A DNA stretch of 7,352 nt. It comes from an uncultured Lachnospiraceae bacterium (GTDB lineage: Bacteria > Bacillota > Clostridia > Lachnospirales > Lachnospiraceae). Shown here one piece after another: positions 1 to 6,800 of this stretch (its first letter is position 1; each line of letters opens with the position of its first letter). A model generated the notes under the pieces. It did no database searches and was not told where the DNA came from. It saw nothing but the letters and a program-made list of their open reading frames with translations. Location of the stretch: contig CAMOZD010000056.1 of the NCBI GenBank assembly GCA_946630645.1, forward strand, positions 1 through 7,352, written 5' to 3'. A program made the position numbers and the translations under genes.

Positions 1-166
1 TCTCAAGCTGGCCTTCTCTTGTACGTCCACGGTTCTTACGCACATAATTGTCAACCTGTCCACTGAGGGACCCGAATCCTGAATTCTTGCTTTCCTGCAT
101 GAGTACAGTAACAATAATTGCGATGCATACAATAATAAATAATACAGTGACAATTGTCCTGGCCAA
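1..166 (-). CDS. secG: Preprotein translocase subunit SecG, 5' part, TTG start
   Basis: Small inner-membrane partner of SecYE that helps protein export. The 55 complete codons in the window begin with TTG at 166-164, read as Met. Residues 4-23 form a hydrophobic first membrane segment (TIVTVLFIIVCIAIIVTVL). The conserved SecG turn follows at about residues 21-36 (VLMQESKNSGFGSLSG), and then a basic stretch with NRGRTREGQLE at 45-55, matching the family pattern of a D-x-Y-x-x-K-N-x-G-R-x-x-E-G run before the second membrane segment. That second segment lies beyond the window edge. The TTG start is chosen because a perfect AGGAGG sits 8 bases upstream and no ATG or GTG lies in a better place; the first in-frame ATG (residue 23) would delete the membrane segment. 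It is preceded by its own likely promoter. Identification rests on the motif and the hydrophobic pattern and is strong despite truncation. Confidence 0.9.
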   Translation of the reverse strand, partial: MARTIVTVLFIIVCIAIIVTVLMQESKNSGFGSLSGQVDNYVRKNRGRTREGQLE

Positions 167-174
167 ATTCTACA

Positions 175-180
175 CCTCCT
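175..180 (-). promoter_or_regulatory. Ribosome binding site that fixes the secG TTG start
   Basis: Minus-strand AGGAGG, a perfect anti-16S match, is separated by 8 bases from TTG at 166-164. It is the reason for accepting a non-ATG start for secG. Confidence 0.8.
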
Positions 181-201
181 GCCGCTCACAAAATCCTGAT
201 A

Positions 202-230
202 ATTATACCATAACTAATTTAAAAATACAA
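202..230 (-). promoter_or_regulatory. Likely secG promoter with extended -10
   Basis: On the minus strand the -10 hexamer TATAAT (207-202) is a perfect sigma-70/SigA consensus and is preceded by TGG, giving the extended -10 form TGnTATAAT. A weak -35, TTGTAT (230-225), lies exactly 17 bases upstream. Transcription would begin near 195, leaving a leader of about 30 bases before the secG start. It lies in the short gap after the second BMP gene, so secG can be expressed independently of the importer operon. The assignment is by consensus match only. Confidence 0.6.
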
Positions 231-236
231 GAACTT

Positions 237-1535
237 TTAATAATCATAGTCTGACTCTTTAGCCGCGGCTTCCTCTGCTTCCTTGTCAGCCAGATAATCG
301 TAGGTGCTCTCTTCAATACCGTCAATCATGACGTCAAAGACCGGCTTGGAATTAAGGGAAGACTCCTCAAAATTGCCATCCTTATTGAGATATTTCTTAA
401 GCTTTTTGTAGTCGCCTTTTTTGTCGTTAATAAGAGTATAGAGGCTCTCACCTTCAACAGTCATTTCCTTGGTATCAAAAATCTTGACCTTGCCCTTGCG
501 GATCTTCTTCTCAAGCAATCGTACATAGGCCTGGGTATCATTGGCAACATGAGCGTCATTGAGCTGGCTGATCATGTTGACCCCTTCTGCATAGCCCTGG
601 ACCCAGTCTGTGTCAATAGCTTTACCATTGATACAGGCATCAACAGCATATTTGTAATAGACACTGTAGTCAGTGATGGCAGAACAGAGAGCCACCTTAG
701 GTGCCTGGTCAATCATATTCACTTCATTGCCGGCATAGTAAATACCACTCTCGGCGCAGACAGCGGCTACAGCTGTGGTTGAAGTAAACTGGGACATGGC
801 GATCACGCCGGCCGCAGCCAGCTGTTTTGCGGCCTCCCCATCCTTATCATAGACACCAGTCTTACCTACAAAACGGACATACATGGAGGGCAGCTTGGTG
901 ATACTGTGGACGCCCTGGTAAAAGGCCGTGAAGGCCGAGATGGCCTCAGGAGTATTCTCACTGGCCACAAATCCCAGTCTGCATCTGTCTGAGGATGCCC
1001 TTCCATTATTGATCATATCCACAATCTTTATACCCAGAACCGCACCGGCCACATAATAAGCTTCATAAATCCTGCTGTAGTAGCTGTGGAAGTTATCCCG
1101 GTTGACTTCGGTCGCATACATGCCATCCTCCTGGCAGAACTGGATATCAGTATAATTCTGGGCGCAGACATAGATGGGCTCCTCATACCTGTAGTCACAG
1201 GAAAAGATTATTTTGCAGCCCTTATCCACCATCTTGGCCACGACAGTTTCTACTTCAGCCTTTTTAACGTTGAACTTCATCAACACCTGACTGTCCGCCA
1301 GCCCCGTCTCTACCTGCATTTTGCGGATGCCGGCCACCCTGGCGATGGTTGACGTAGACCCACTGTCGTTGGCAAAGATGAACCCAACTTTAAAGGACGC
1401 ATCATCAGCAGCATTTGTCACTTCATTCCCCTGCTCTGTGCTGGCAGGTATAATCTTAGGGCTGAATCTACAGCCTGACAGACCGAGGACCAAAGCCAGA
1501 ACAAGGGCTATGACCGCTGTTATATTCTTTCTCAT
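237..1535 (-). CDS. Second, divergent BMP-family substrate-binding lipoprotein
   Basis: Extracytoplasmic binding protein of the BMP (PnrA-like) family, 432 residues. The N-terminus is a lipoprotein signal peptide with lipobox L19-S-G-C22, so the mature protein should be tethered to the outer face of the membrane. The core aligns along most of its length with the binding protein at 5555-6793: KVGFIF (49-54), KGCKIIF (105-111), DIQFC (130-134), NFHSYYSRIYEAYYVAG (148-164), AISAFTAFYQG (198-208), VNMI (272-275), YYKYAVDACING (293-304) and FDTKEMTVEGESL (353-365). It differs where a ligand is expected: the SWFD of the first protein is replaced by KTGV (225-228), QHAD by QFTS (249-252), and the D of NVDM by N273. 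Residues 341-384 are very lysine-rich, and the C-terminus carries an acidic, alanine-rich tail (about 414-432). AGGAGG lies 5 bases before ATG. It follows the second permease by 43 bases. The family call is firm; the ligand is unknown, and a non-nucleoside or sensory role is possible. Confidence 0.9.
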   Translation of the reverse strand: MRKNITAVIALVLALVLGLSGCRFSPKIIPASTEQGNEVTNAADDASFKVGFIFANDSGSTSTIARVAGIRKMQVETGLADSQVLMKFNVKKAEVETVVAKMVDKGCKIIFSCDYRYEEPIYVCAQNYTDIQFCQEDGMYATEVNRDNFHSYYSRIYEAYYVAGAVLGIKIVDMINNGRASSDRCRLGFVASENTPEAISAFTAFYQGVHSITKLPSMYVRFVGKTGVYDKDGEAAKQLAAAGVIAMSQFTSTTAVAAVCAESGIYYAGNEVNMIDQAPKVALCSAITDYSVYYKYAVDACINGKAIDTDWVQGYAEGVNMISQLNDAHVANDTQAYVRLLEKKIRKGKVKIFDTKEMTVEGESLYTLINDKKGDYKKLKKYLNKDGNFEESSLNSKPVFDVMIDGIEESTYDYLADKEAEEAAAKESDYDY

Positions 1536-1575
1536 AAAAACCTCCTGTCAGAATAGACTTATTTCATTCTACACT

Positions 1576-1604
1576 ATATTATCGCTCTTCCCGGAAATAG
1601 GCAA
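1576..1604 (-). promoter_or_regulatory. Weak candidate internal promoter before the second BMP gene
   Basis: Minus-strand TTGCCT (1604-1599) and TAATAT (1581-1576) are spaced by 17 bases, each matching 4 of 6 consensus positions. Transcription would start near 1569, about 33 bases before the ATG at 1535. The -10 overlaps the stop codon of the second permease. Such matches arise easily by chance, so this is only a candidate. Confidence 0.22.
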
Positions 1605-2559
1605 GTCCCAGACTCTGGGGCGGCTGATGTTCCCTCTTCTTTCTCAAGCTGGTAATGATCAGAACAATGATTGTTACCAGATAGGGCAGCATCTTGAATA
1701 CTTCCTGGGCACTCCTGCCCAGGCCCGGTATATAAAGATAGATAATATAGAGACCGCCGAAGAGGATCGATCCCCATATGGCGTTGATGGGATTCCAGAG
1801 AGCAAATATAACGAGAGCTACGGCAAGCCAGCCCCTGTCTCCGAAACCATTGTTGGACCAGGTTCCGCCGGTGTACTCCATGACAAAATAGAGACCGCCC
1901 AGACCGGCTATTCCGCCGCCGATCACTGTGGCCAGGTACTTGTAAAGGGTGACATTGATGCCGGCCGCATCCGCCGTGGCCGGGTCTTCACCCACCGCAT
2001 TCAGGTTGAGTCCCCAGCGGGTTCTCTTCAGGAAAAAGGCCATGGCAAGGCTTATAATAATAGCAAAATAAGTGAGAAAACCATAGGAGAAAAAGATGTC
2101 CCCGATTACCGGAATCTCTGAGAGAACGGGAATTTTAGCCTGGTAGGCGCTTCCTATCACCTTGACGGAAATCTGTCCTGCACCGCCGGAAAGAGCCGAC
2201 AGGGACCCTCCGAAAAAGTTGCCCAGACCGGTACCGAAGGTAGTGAGGGCAAGACCTGCCACATTCTGGTTGGCCCTGAGGGTTATGGTAAGGATACTGT
2301 AGATCAGGGCGCCCAGGGCTGCCAGGCAAAAGGCTGCCAGGAAGGATAAAACCATACCGGCAAAGGCATTGGGATGGTCTGTGCTTTTCTCATAGAAGAA
2401 AGCCGCCATCAGGCCACCGATTCCGCCCATGTACATCATGCCGGGAACACCAAGATTGAGGTTGCCGGATTTCTCTGTGAGAATCTCGCCGTCTGCACCG
2501 AAAAGCATACAGATTCCCTGAACAATCGCTTTCTGAATAAAAGTAATAATTACAGACAT
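1579..2559 (-). CDS. ABC importer permease, second membrane subunit (NupQ/YufQ-like)
   Basis: Integral membrane subunit of the BMP-dependent importer, BPD_transp_2 family, 326 residues, close to the usual size for this shorter permease. Family marks visible: LTEKSGNLNLGVPGMM at 27-42 (the E-[KR]-S-G-x-x-N-x-G-x-x-G-M-M signature), RANQNVAGLALT at 95-106, and the cytoplasmic coupling loop GLNLNAVGEDPATADAAGI at 183-201, which should contact the ATPase. About eight to nine hydrophobic segments can be traced, for example at 68-93, 159-177, 207-227, 243-258, 260-278 and 289-304. The C-terminus is basic (LRKKRE). It begins 11 bases after the stop of the first permease, and GGAGGG stands 5 bases before ATG, so translation is probably coupled. 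Together with the first permease it would form a heterodimeric channel. Substrate specificity cannot be read from the sequence; a nucleoside or purine-like compound is the family expectation. Confidence 0.92.
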   Translation of the reverse strand: MSVIITFIQKAIVQGICMLFGADGEILTEKSGNLNLGVPGMMYMGGIGGLMAAFFYEKSTDHPNAFAGMVLSFLAAFCLAALGALIYSILTITLRANQNVAGLALTTFGTGLGNFFGGSLSALSGGAGQISVKVIGSAYQAKIPVLSEIPVIGDIFFSYGFLTYFAIIISLAMAFFLKRTRWGLNLNAVGEDPATADAAGINVTLYKYLATVIGGGIAGLGGLYFVMEYTGGTWSNNGFGDRGWLAVALVIFALWNPINAIWGSILFGGLYIIYLYIPGLGRSAQEVFKMLPYLVTIIVLIITSLRKKREHQPPQSLGLAYFREER

Positions 2560-2570
2560 TGCTTCCCTCC

Positions 2571-3671
2571 CTATCTTTCTTCCTGGTGCCTGCCGCGGAA
2601 TTCCAGCTTATAGTTGATGAAAAACTCGCAGCCGATTACAAAGAACAAAATAATGCCTACAATGACATCAGAAGCATTTTCATTTAAGCCAAACTGGGTA
2701 GCAATCTGGCTGGATCCTTTTTCCATGAAAACCAGGAGAAAGGCGATCACTGCCATGACCCAGACATTGAACTTGGCCAGCCAGGATACGATGATGGCCG
2801 TAAAGCCCCGGCCCCCGGCCGTGCTGGTGGAGATGGTGTGGGAAGAGCCGCTGACCAGCAGGAAGCCGGCGATTCCGGCGATTCCTCCCGACAGGCCCAC
2901 AGTCCTGATGATGACCTTAGGAACATTGATACCCACATACTTGGCCGTGTTAACACTCTCACCCACAACCGTCAGCTCATAACCATGCTTGGTCCTCTTC
3001 ATATAAATGTAGACAAAGGCGGTGAGGCCCAGAACAATGACCAGGTTCCAGCCATAATCAAGGCCAAACAAGGGCGGCAGCCAGCCGGCCCTGCTGGCTG
3101 CATTAATGATACCTACCGTATTGGATCCCTTGGGATTCTCCCAGAATACGATACAGAAGGTTACCAGCTGCATGGCTACATAATTGAGCATCAGGGTAAA
3201 AAGGGTTTCGTTGGTATTCCATATCGCTTTAAAAACAGCGGGAATAATACCCCAGATCATACCGGCCAGAAAGCTGCAGACAAACATGAGCAGCAAAAGC
3301 AGGGGCAGGGGCAGGCTCTCTCCCTCATAGATCATCAATGCGGCAGAGGCGATACAGCCAAGAAGGATCTGACCCTCAGCACCGATATTCCAGAAACGCA
3401 TCCGGAAGGCCGGTGTGACAGCCACCGCAACACAGAGCAGGATCATGGCATCCCGGATGGTAATCCACATACGGCGCTCCGTTCCCACAGCCCCGTCAAT
3501 GATTCCCTCATAGACCTGGACCGGATTCATTTTAACGATTCCATATATAAAAATGGCACATACAAGCAGGGACAGGAGAATGGCAATAATCCGGACAGCC
3601 ATCTTCATCACCAGGGACATATCCTCCCTTTTTGTCATGTGAACCAAAGGCTCTTTTACTCCAGAATTCAT
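2571..3671 (-). CDS. ABC importer permease, first membrane subunit (NupP/YufP-like)
   Basis: Integral membrane subunit of the same importer, BPD_transp_2 family, 366 residues, normal for the longer partner. A basic cytoplasmic N-terminus leads into a first membrane segment at about 24-46. The signature FRMRFWNIGAEGQILLG (89-105) corresponds to F-N-I-G-x-E-G-Q in nucleoside permeases of this type. The coupling loop is YELTVVGESVNTAKYVGI (231-248). Further hydrophobic segments lie at about 76-88, 103-114, 121-145, 155-176, 208-224, 256-274, 290-316 and 335-353. The start overlaps the ATPase stop as ATGA (shared bases 3668-3671), with AGGAGG at 3684-3679 inside the ATPase gene, 7 bases upstream. 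This favours the first Met over Met12 or Met18 and predicts translational coupling. It pairs with the permease at 1579-2559. Confidence 0.93.
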   Translation of the reverse strand: MNSGVKEPLVHMTKREDMSLVMKMAVRIIAILLSLLVCAIFIYGIVKMNPVQVYEGIIDGAVGTERRMWITIRDAMILLCVAVAVTPAFRMRFWNIGAEGQILLGCIASAALMIYEGESLPLPLLLLLMFVCSFLAGMIWGIIPAVFKAIWNTNETLFTLMLNYVAMQLVTFCIVFWENPKGSNTVGIINAASRAGWLPPLFGLDYGWNLVIVLGLTAFVYIYMKRTKHGYELTVVGESVNTAKYVGINVPKVIIRTVGLSGGIAGIAGFLLVSGSSHTISTSTAGGRGFTAIIVSWLAKFNVWVMAVIAFLLVFMEKGSSQIATQFGLNENASDVIVGIILFFVIGCEFFINYKLEFRGRHQEER

Positions 3672-5197
3672 GCTTTGTCCTCCTTATGTGCTGTCATTAG
3701 CAGTCCGACTTCTTCCTTTGTCGCCTTGCGGGCATCCACGATTCCCGTAAGCTTACCTCCACAAAGAACCATGATCCTGTCACAGAAATCCAGGAGCATA
3801 TCCAGGTCCTCCGCCACACAAATCACTGCCACACCCCGCTCTTTCTGTTCATTGAGCAGGTTATAAATCTGGTAGGAAGAAGAAATATCCAGTCCCCGGA
3901 CCGGATAGGCTACCAGGAGAACGGAAGGTGAGGATGCAATCTCACGGCCCACAAGAATCTTCTGGACATTACCGCCGGACAGGCGGCGGACCGGATAATC
4001 CACACTGGGTGTCACCACATCCAGGTTCTTCTTGATCTCCTCAGCCAGGTCTCTCGGCTCCTTCTGCCTGGTAAAAAAGCCCTTGCCCTGGCGGAAGCTT
4101 CTCAGCAGCATATTACCGGTCATACCCATGGACCCCACCAGACCCATGCCAAGCCGGTCCTCGGGAATAAAGGAGTGCTTGATTCCCAGCTCATTAATCT
4201 GGGCTGCATTATAACCTGACAGGTCGAAATCCGTACCCCGTCTCGCATGATAAATCACCTTGCCATTGGTCAGTTCCTGCAGGCCGGCAATGGATTCCAG
4301 CAGTTCCTTCTGACCGCTGCCGGATATGCCGGCTACACCCAGCATCTCACCGCCGAAGGCTTCAAAAGACACCTGGTCAAGGAGCTTTACTCCTTCCCCG
4401 TTCTCACAACTGATTTCTTCAACCGTAAGCCGTTTTTTCAAATCATGGGGCTCAGGCCGGTAGATATCAAGGGATACCTTGTCTCCGACCATCATCTCAG
4501 TCAGGGAAGATACTGTGGCTTCTTTGGTCTCCACGGTACCGATATAACGGCCCTTCCTCAGAATGGACACCCGGTCTGAAATCTCCAGAACCTCATTGAG
4601 CTTGTGGGTGATGATAATAATAGCCCTTCCGTCATCTCTCATATTGCGGAGTACCGTAAAGAGCCTGGTCACCTCCTGGGGTGTCAGCACTGCCGTCGGC
4701 TCATCCAGAATAAGGATGTTGGCTCCCCGGTAGAGCATCTTGACGATCTCTACAGTCTGCTTCTGGGAGACGGACATGGTATAAATCTTCTGATTGGGAT
4801 CCAGGTCAAAACCATACCGGTCTACCAGGGCCTGGATATCTTCACAGACCTTCTTCATGTTGAGGACAGCCTTACCCTCCAGACCCAGGATAATATTCTC
4901 TGCGGCAGTCATCACATCGATCAGCTTAAAATGCTGATGGATCATTCCGATACCCAGATCAAAGGAATCCCTGGGTGACCGGATGCTGACTTCCTTCCCA
5001 TCCACGAAAATATGACCCTCATCAGGAAAATAGATTCCCGAGATCATATTCATCAGGGTGGTCTTACCACTGCCGTTCTCTCCCAACAGGGCAAGAATCT
5101 CTCCCTTGTTCACCTTGAGACTGACCTTGTCATTGGCATAAACCTTTCCAAACTTCTTCGTAATATCACGCAGCTCAATGGCACAATTCTGTTCCAC
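3668..5197 (-). CDS. Tandem-domain ABC importer ATPase (NupO/YufO-like), GTG start
   Basis: Cytoplasmic energising subunit with two fused nucleotide-binding domains, 509 residues from GTG (514 if the ATG at 5212 were used; numbers below follow the 514 count). Domain 1 is intact: Walker A GENGSGKTT 44-52, Q-loop Q93 in HQHF, signature SVSQ 147-150 (an accepted variant in sugar/nucleoside importers), Walker B ILILDEP 166-172 and switch H203. Domain 2 is degenerate as is usual for this family: Walker A is GISGSGQK 295-302 with Gln at the normal Lys position, Walker B is VLLVAYP 431-437 lacking the Asp-Glu pair, and the switch His is absent (VAEDLD 466-471); its signature LSGGNVQ 411-417 is good. 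So one competent composite site is expected. The GTG start is preferred because GGAGG lies 8 bases before it and actually overlaps the upstream ATG, which has no ribosome binding site of its own. The stop overlaps the next permease start. Confidence 0.93.
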   Translation of the reverse strand: MEQNCAIELRDITKKFGKVYANDKVSLKVNKGEILALLGENGSGKTTLMNMISGIYFPDEGHIFVDGKEVSIRSPRDSFDLGIGMIHQHFKLIDVMTAAENIILGLEGKAVLNMKKVCEDIQALVDRYGFDLDPNQKIYTMSVSQKQTVEIVKMLYRGANILILDEPTAVLTPQEVTRLFTVLRNMRDDGRAIIIITHKLNEVLEISDRVSILRKGRYIGTVETKEATVSSLTEMMVGDKVSLDIYRPEPHDLKKRLTVEEISCENGEGVKLLDQVSFEAFGGEMLGVAGISGSGQKELLESIAGLQELTNGKVIYHARRGTDFDLSGYNAAQINELGIKHSFIPEDRLGMGLVGSMGMTGNMLLRSFRQGKGFFTRQKEPRDLAEEIKKNLDVVTPSVDYPVRRLSGGNVQKILVGREIASSPSVLLVAYPVRGLDISSSYQIYNLLNEQKERGVAVICVAEDLDMLLDFCDRIMVLCGGKLTGIVDARKATKEEVGLLMTAHKEDKA

Positions 5198-5203
5198 TCT
5201 TCT

Positions 5204-5210
5204 CTCCTCC
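5204..5210 (-). promoter_or_regulatory. Ribosome binding site that decides the ATPase start
   Basis: Minus-strand GGAGGAG at 5210-5204, with its GGAGG core ending 8 bases before GTG at 5197-5195. It begins with the G of the in-frame ATG at 5212-5210, so that ATG cannot use it, and the bases upstream of the ATG (CCATTTACATT) contain no purine-rich site. This argues for initiation at GTG five codons downstream. Confidence 0.7.
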
Positions 5211-5554
5211 ATAATGTAAATGGCAGGTTTCCATGATGAATCATCAGAAAGCCTTGATATGTAAATATCACAACAGTCAGCAGGATCTCAGCCCCCGCCG
5301 GCTTCTCTGATATCCACATACAGACAGTGATAAACAAGGCTTCCCCAAAACTGCTGCCAAAACCGGCAGATCCGGACAAATAATACATGGACAGCAGGAA
5401 ATCCCTGTTTATGGCAAAGCCTGAAATAACGTGAATATTCAGGCAGAGCTGCAACGGATGCTTCCCTGCCTGAATATGAACATGCAATCATCTGAAGTTT
5501 ACTTTATCCTTTCTGAGACGATATCCCAAAAGGAACAGAGAAACGTTTCAGAAC
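5211..5554 (-). other. Structured non-coding spacer between first BMP gene and ATPase
   Basis: About 350 bases with no convincing gene. Besides the competing hairpins listed separately, it holds an imperfect inverted repeat at 5283-5291/5307-5315 (8 of 9 pairs, loop GC-rich), a short GC stem at 5354-5358/5365-5369 followed on the minus strand by CAGTTTTGG (too weak to call a terminator), a perfect 6-bp hairpin with a 4-base loop at 5255-5260/5265-5270, and a small palindrome at 5234-5246. I see no clear SigA promoter and no known riboswitch core, including purine or 2'-deoxyguanosine aptamer motifs. In importer operons a structured stretch after the binding-protein gene often raises that gene's mRNA level relative to the downstream genes; that role is inferred here. 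Confidence 0.5.
5419..5477 (-). promoter_or_regulatory. Mutually exclusive hairpins in the operon spacer
   Basis: In the minus-strand transcript three arms occur in order: arm 1 ATATTCAGGCAG (5477-5466), arm 2 CTGCCTGAATAT (5446-5435) and arm 3 TTCAGGC (5425-5419). Arms 1 and 2 form a perfect 12-bp stem with a 19-base loop. Arm 2 can instead pair with arm 3 through 7 bp (5444-5438 with 5425-5419, 12-base loop). The first stem starts about 78 bases after the stop of the first BMP gene. No U-run follows, so neither is a standard intrinsic terminator. It may be an mRNA-stabilising 3' stem for the binding-protein message or part of a switch; the base pairing is seen directly, the role is inferred. 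Confidence 0.5.
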
Positions 5555-6793
5555 TTATTCTGTAACAGTCTGGATTCCATCGATGATAAATGCGAACTGA
5601 GGAGCGGAAATCATACCATTTGCCACGTCGGACTCATGGAAATATCCGTCAGCGATATAATCAGCAAGTCCTGTTGCTGTCTCATCGCCTTCTCCTACCA
5701 GATCCTCAAGGCTCTTTCCACCAACAGTAAATGTAGTGGTGTCAAAAGGATGAAGGGTTCCGTCTGCGATAGCCTGCTCAACCTCTGCAACCTTCTCTGC
5801 AGTTCCCTTGGCGATGGTCTTCTCATTGAGCTCAGTGATAGCAACGGCCTTGTCAGCATAACCAAGAGAGTAATCGGTAGCAATGGTCTCACCGTTGATG
5901 ATACAGTTCACAGCGTACTCATAGTAGGGTCCCCAGTTGTTGGTGGAAGATGTGAGTGCTGTGTTAGGAGCTGTAGGGATCATATCAACATTGTAACCTA
6001 CACAGGGAACGCCCTTTTCCTCACAGCCGCTGGGAGCGCCTGTACTGTCGGCATGCTGACCAATCAGAACGCACTTGTCGGCGATCAGAGACTGGGCACA
6101 CTCTTTCTCTGCAGCGATATCAAACCAGCTGTTTGTATAACGAACTTCCATAGTTGCTGTAGGACACATGGACTTAGCGCCAAGATAGAAGGATGTGAAT
6201 CCACTGATAACCTCAGCATAGGGATAAGCGCCAACATAACCAATCTTGGCTTCCTCAGCCTTGATGGTTCCTGCCTCGATCATCTCATTAAGCTTTAAGC
6301 CGGCAACAACTCCGGATACATAACGGGCCTCAAAAATGTTGTCAAAATAATTGTGGAAGTTGGGCAGACCGGATGCTGCTGCATTCGTTCCGGTGGCATG
6401 GCAGAACTGGACATCCGGGAACTCTCCCGCTGCCTGCTGCATATATGCCTCATGGCCGAAGCTGTTGGCAAAGATAATGTTACAGCCCTGGTCAGCCAGG
6501 TCAACTGCAGCGTCATAGCACTGCTCATCTTCAGGGATATTGTACTTGTAAATCACCTGGTCATCTGTGAGGCCAAGGTTCTGCTTCATCTCTTCAATAC
6601 CCTTGATATGGGACTCGGTATAGCCCTCATTCTCATCACCGATAAGAATAACACCTACCTTGATGGAACCGGCATCTACAGCTTCAGGAGCTGCCTGGGC
6701 CGTCTCTGTACTGTCGGCACCGCCGGAAGAACCACAGGCACACATAGCTACAGCCATCATAGCAGCAAGTACAAATGCAAGTAATTTTTTCAT
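5555..6793 (-). CDS. BMP-family substrate-binding lipoprotein (PnrA/NupN-like)
   Basis: Extracytoplasmic ligand-capturing subunit of the importer, 412 residues. The signal peptide (MKKLLAF then a hydrophobic stretch) ends in M17-C-A-C20, a somewhat off-consensus lipobox with lipidation expected at Cys20; a Gly/Ser/Ala-rich linker follows. The BMP fold is seen in KVGVILIGDENEGYTESH (45-62), GCNIIFANSFGH (103-114), VQFCHATG (128-135), NFHNYFDNIFEARYVSG (145-161), YAEVISGFTSFYLG (192-205), NSWFDIAAEKE (221-231), IGQHADSTG (244-252), GYNVDM (266-271) and PQFAFIIDGIQ (398-408). SWFD, QHAD and the NVDM Asp match places where family members carry ligand-contacting residues. Met at 6793 is chosen over an in-frame ATG at 6832 because AGGAGG lies 7 bases upstream, the signal peptide starts there, and 6832 coincides with the predicted transcription start. 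Nucleoside or a related compound is the family expectation, not shown here. Confidence 0.94.
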   Translation of the reverse strand: MKKLLAFVLAAMMAVAMCACGSSGGADSTETAQAAPEAVDAGSIKVGVILIGDENEGYTESHIKGIEEMKQNLGLTDDQVIYKYNIPEDEQCYDAAVDLADQGCNIIFANSFGHEAYMQQAAGEFPDVQFCHATGTNAAASGLPNFHNYFDNIFEARYVSGVVAGLKLNEMIEAGTIKAEEAKIGYVGAYPYAEVISGFTSFYLGAKSMCPTATMEVRYTNSWFDIAAEKECAQSLIADKCVLIGQHADSTGAPSGCEEKGVPCVGYNVDMIPTAPNTALTSSTNNWGPYYEYAVNCIINGETIATDYSLGYADKAVAITELNEKTIAKGTAEKVAEVEQAIADGTLHPFDTTTFTVGGKSLEDLVGEGDETATGLADYIADGYFHESDVANGMISAPQFAFIIDGIQTVTE

Positions 6794-6800
6794 TTTCAAT

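Noticed and set aside
48..254. Plus-strand open frame of 68 codons at the left edge
   Set aside because: Antisense to secG and its promoter; no ribosome binding site. The hydrophobic run arises from the complement of the secG membrane segment.
1321..2121. Plus-strand open frame of 266 codons
   Set aside because: It lies antisense across the well-supported permease and second BMP genes, has no ribosome binding site, and its composition is that of a shadow frame.
2838..3866. Plus-strand open frame of 342 codons
   Set aside because: Antisense to the first permease and the end of the ATPase gene; the product is Gln/His/Asp-rich without any family motif, as expected of a reversed membrane-protein gene.
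5354..5369. GC-rich stem with a short T-run after it, considered as an intrinsic terminator
   Set aside because: The stem is only 5 bp and is followed by CAGTTTTGGGG, so the U-run is displaced and short. Downstream transport genes also need the read-through.
5110..5487. Minus-strand open frame of 125 codons covering most of the spacer and running into the ATPase gene
   Set aside because: It has no ribosome binding site, no recognisable domain, and its last third is simply the ATPase gene read in another frame. An overlapping 67-codon frame (5288-5491) is equally unsupported.
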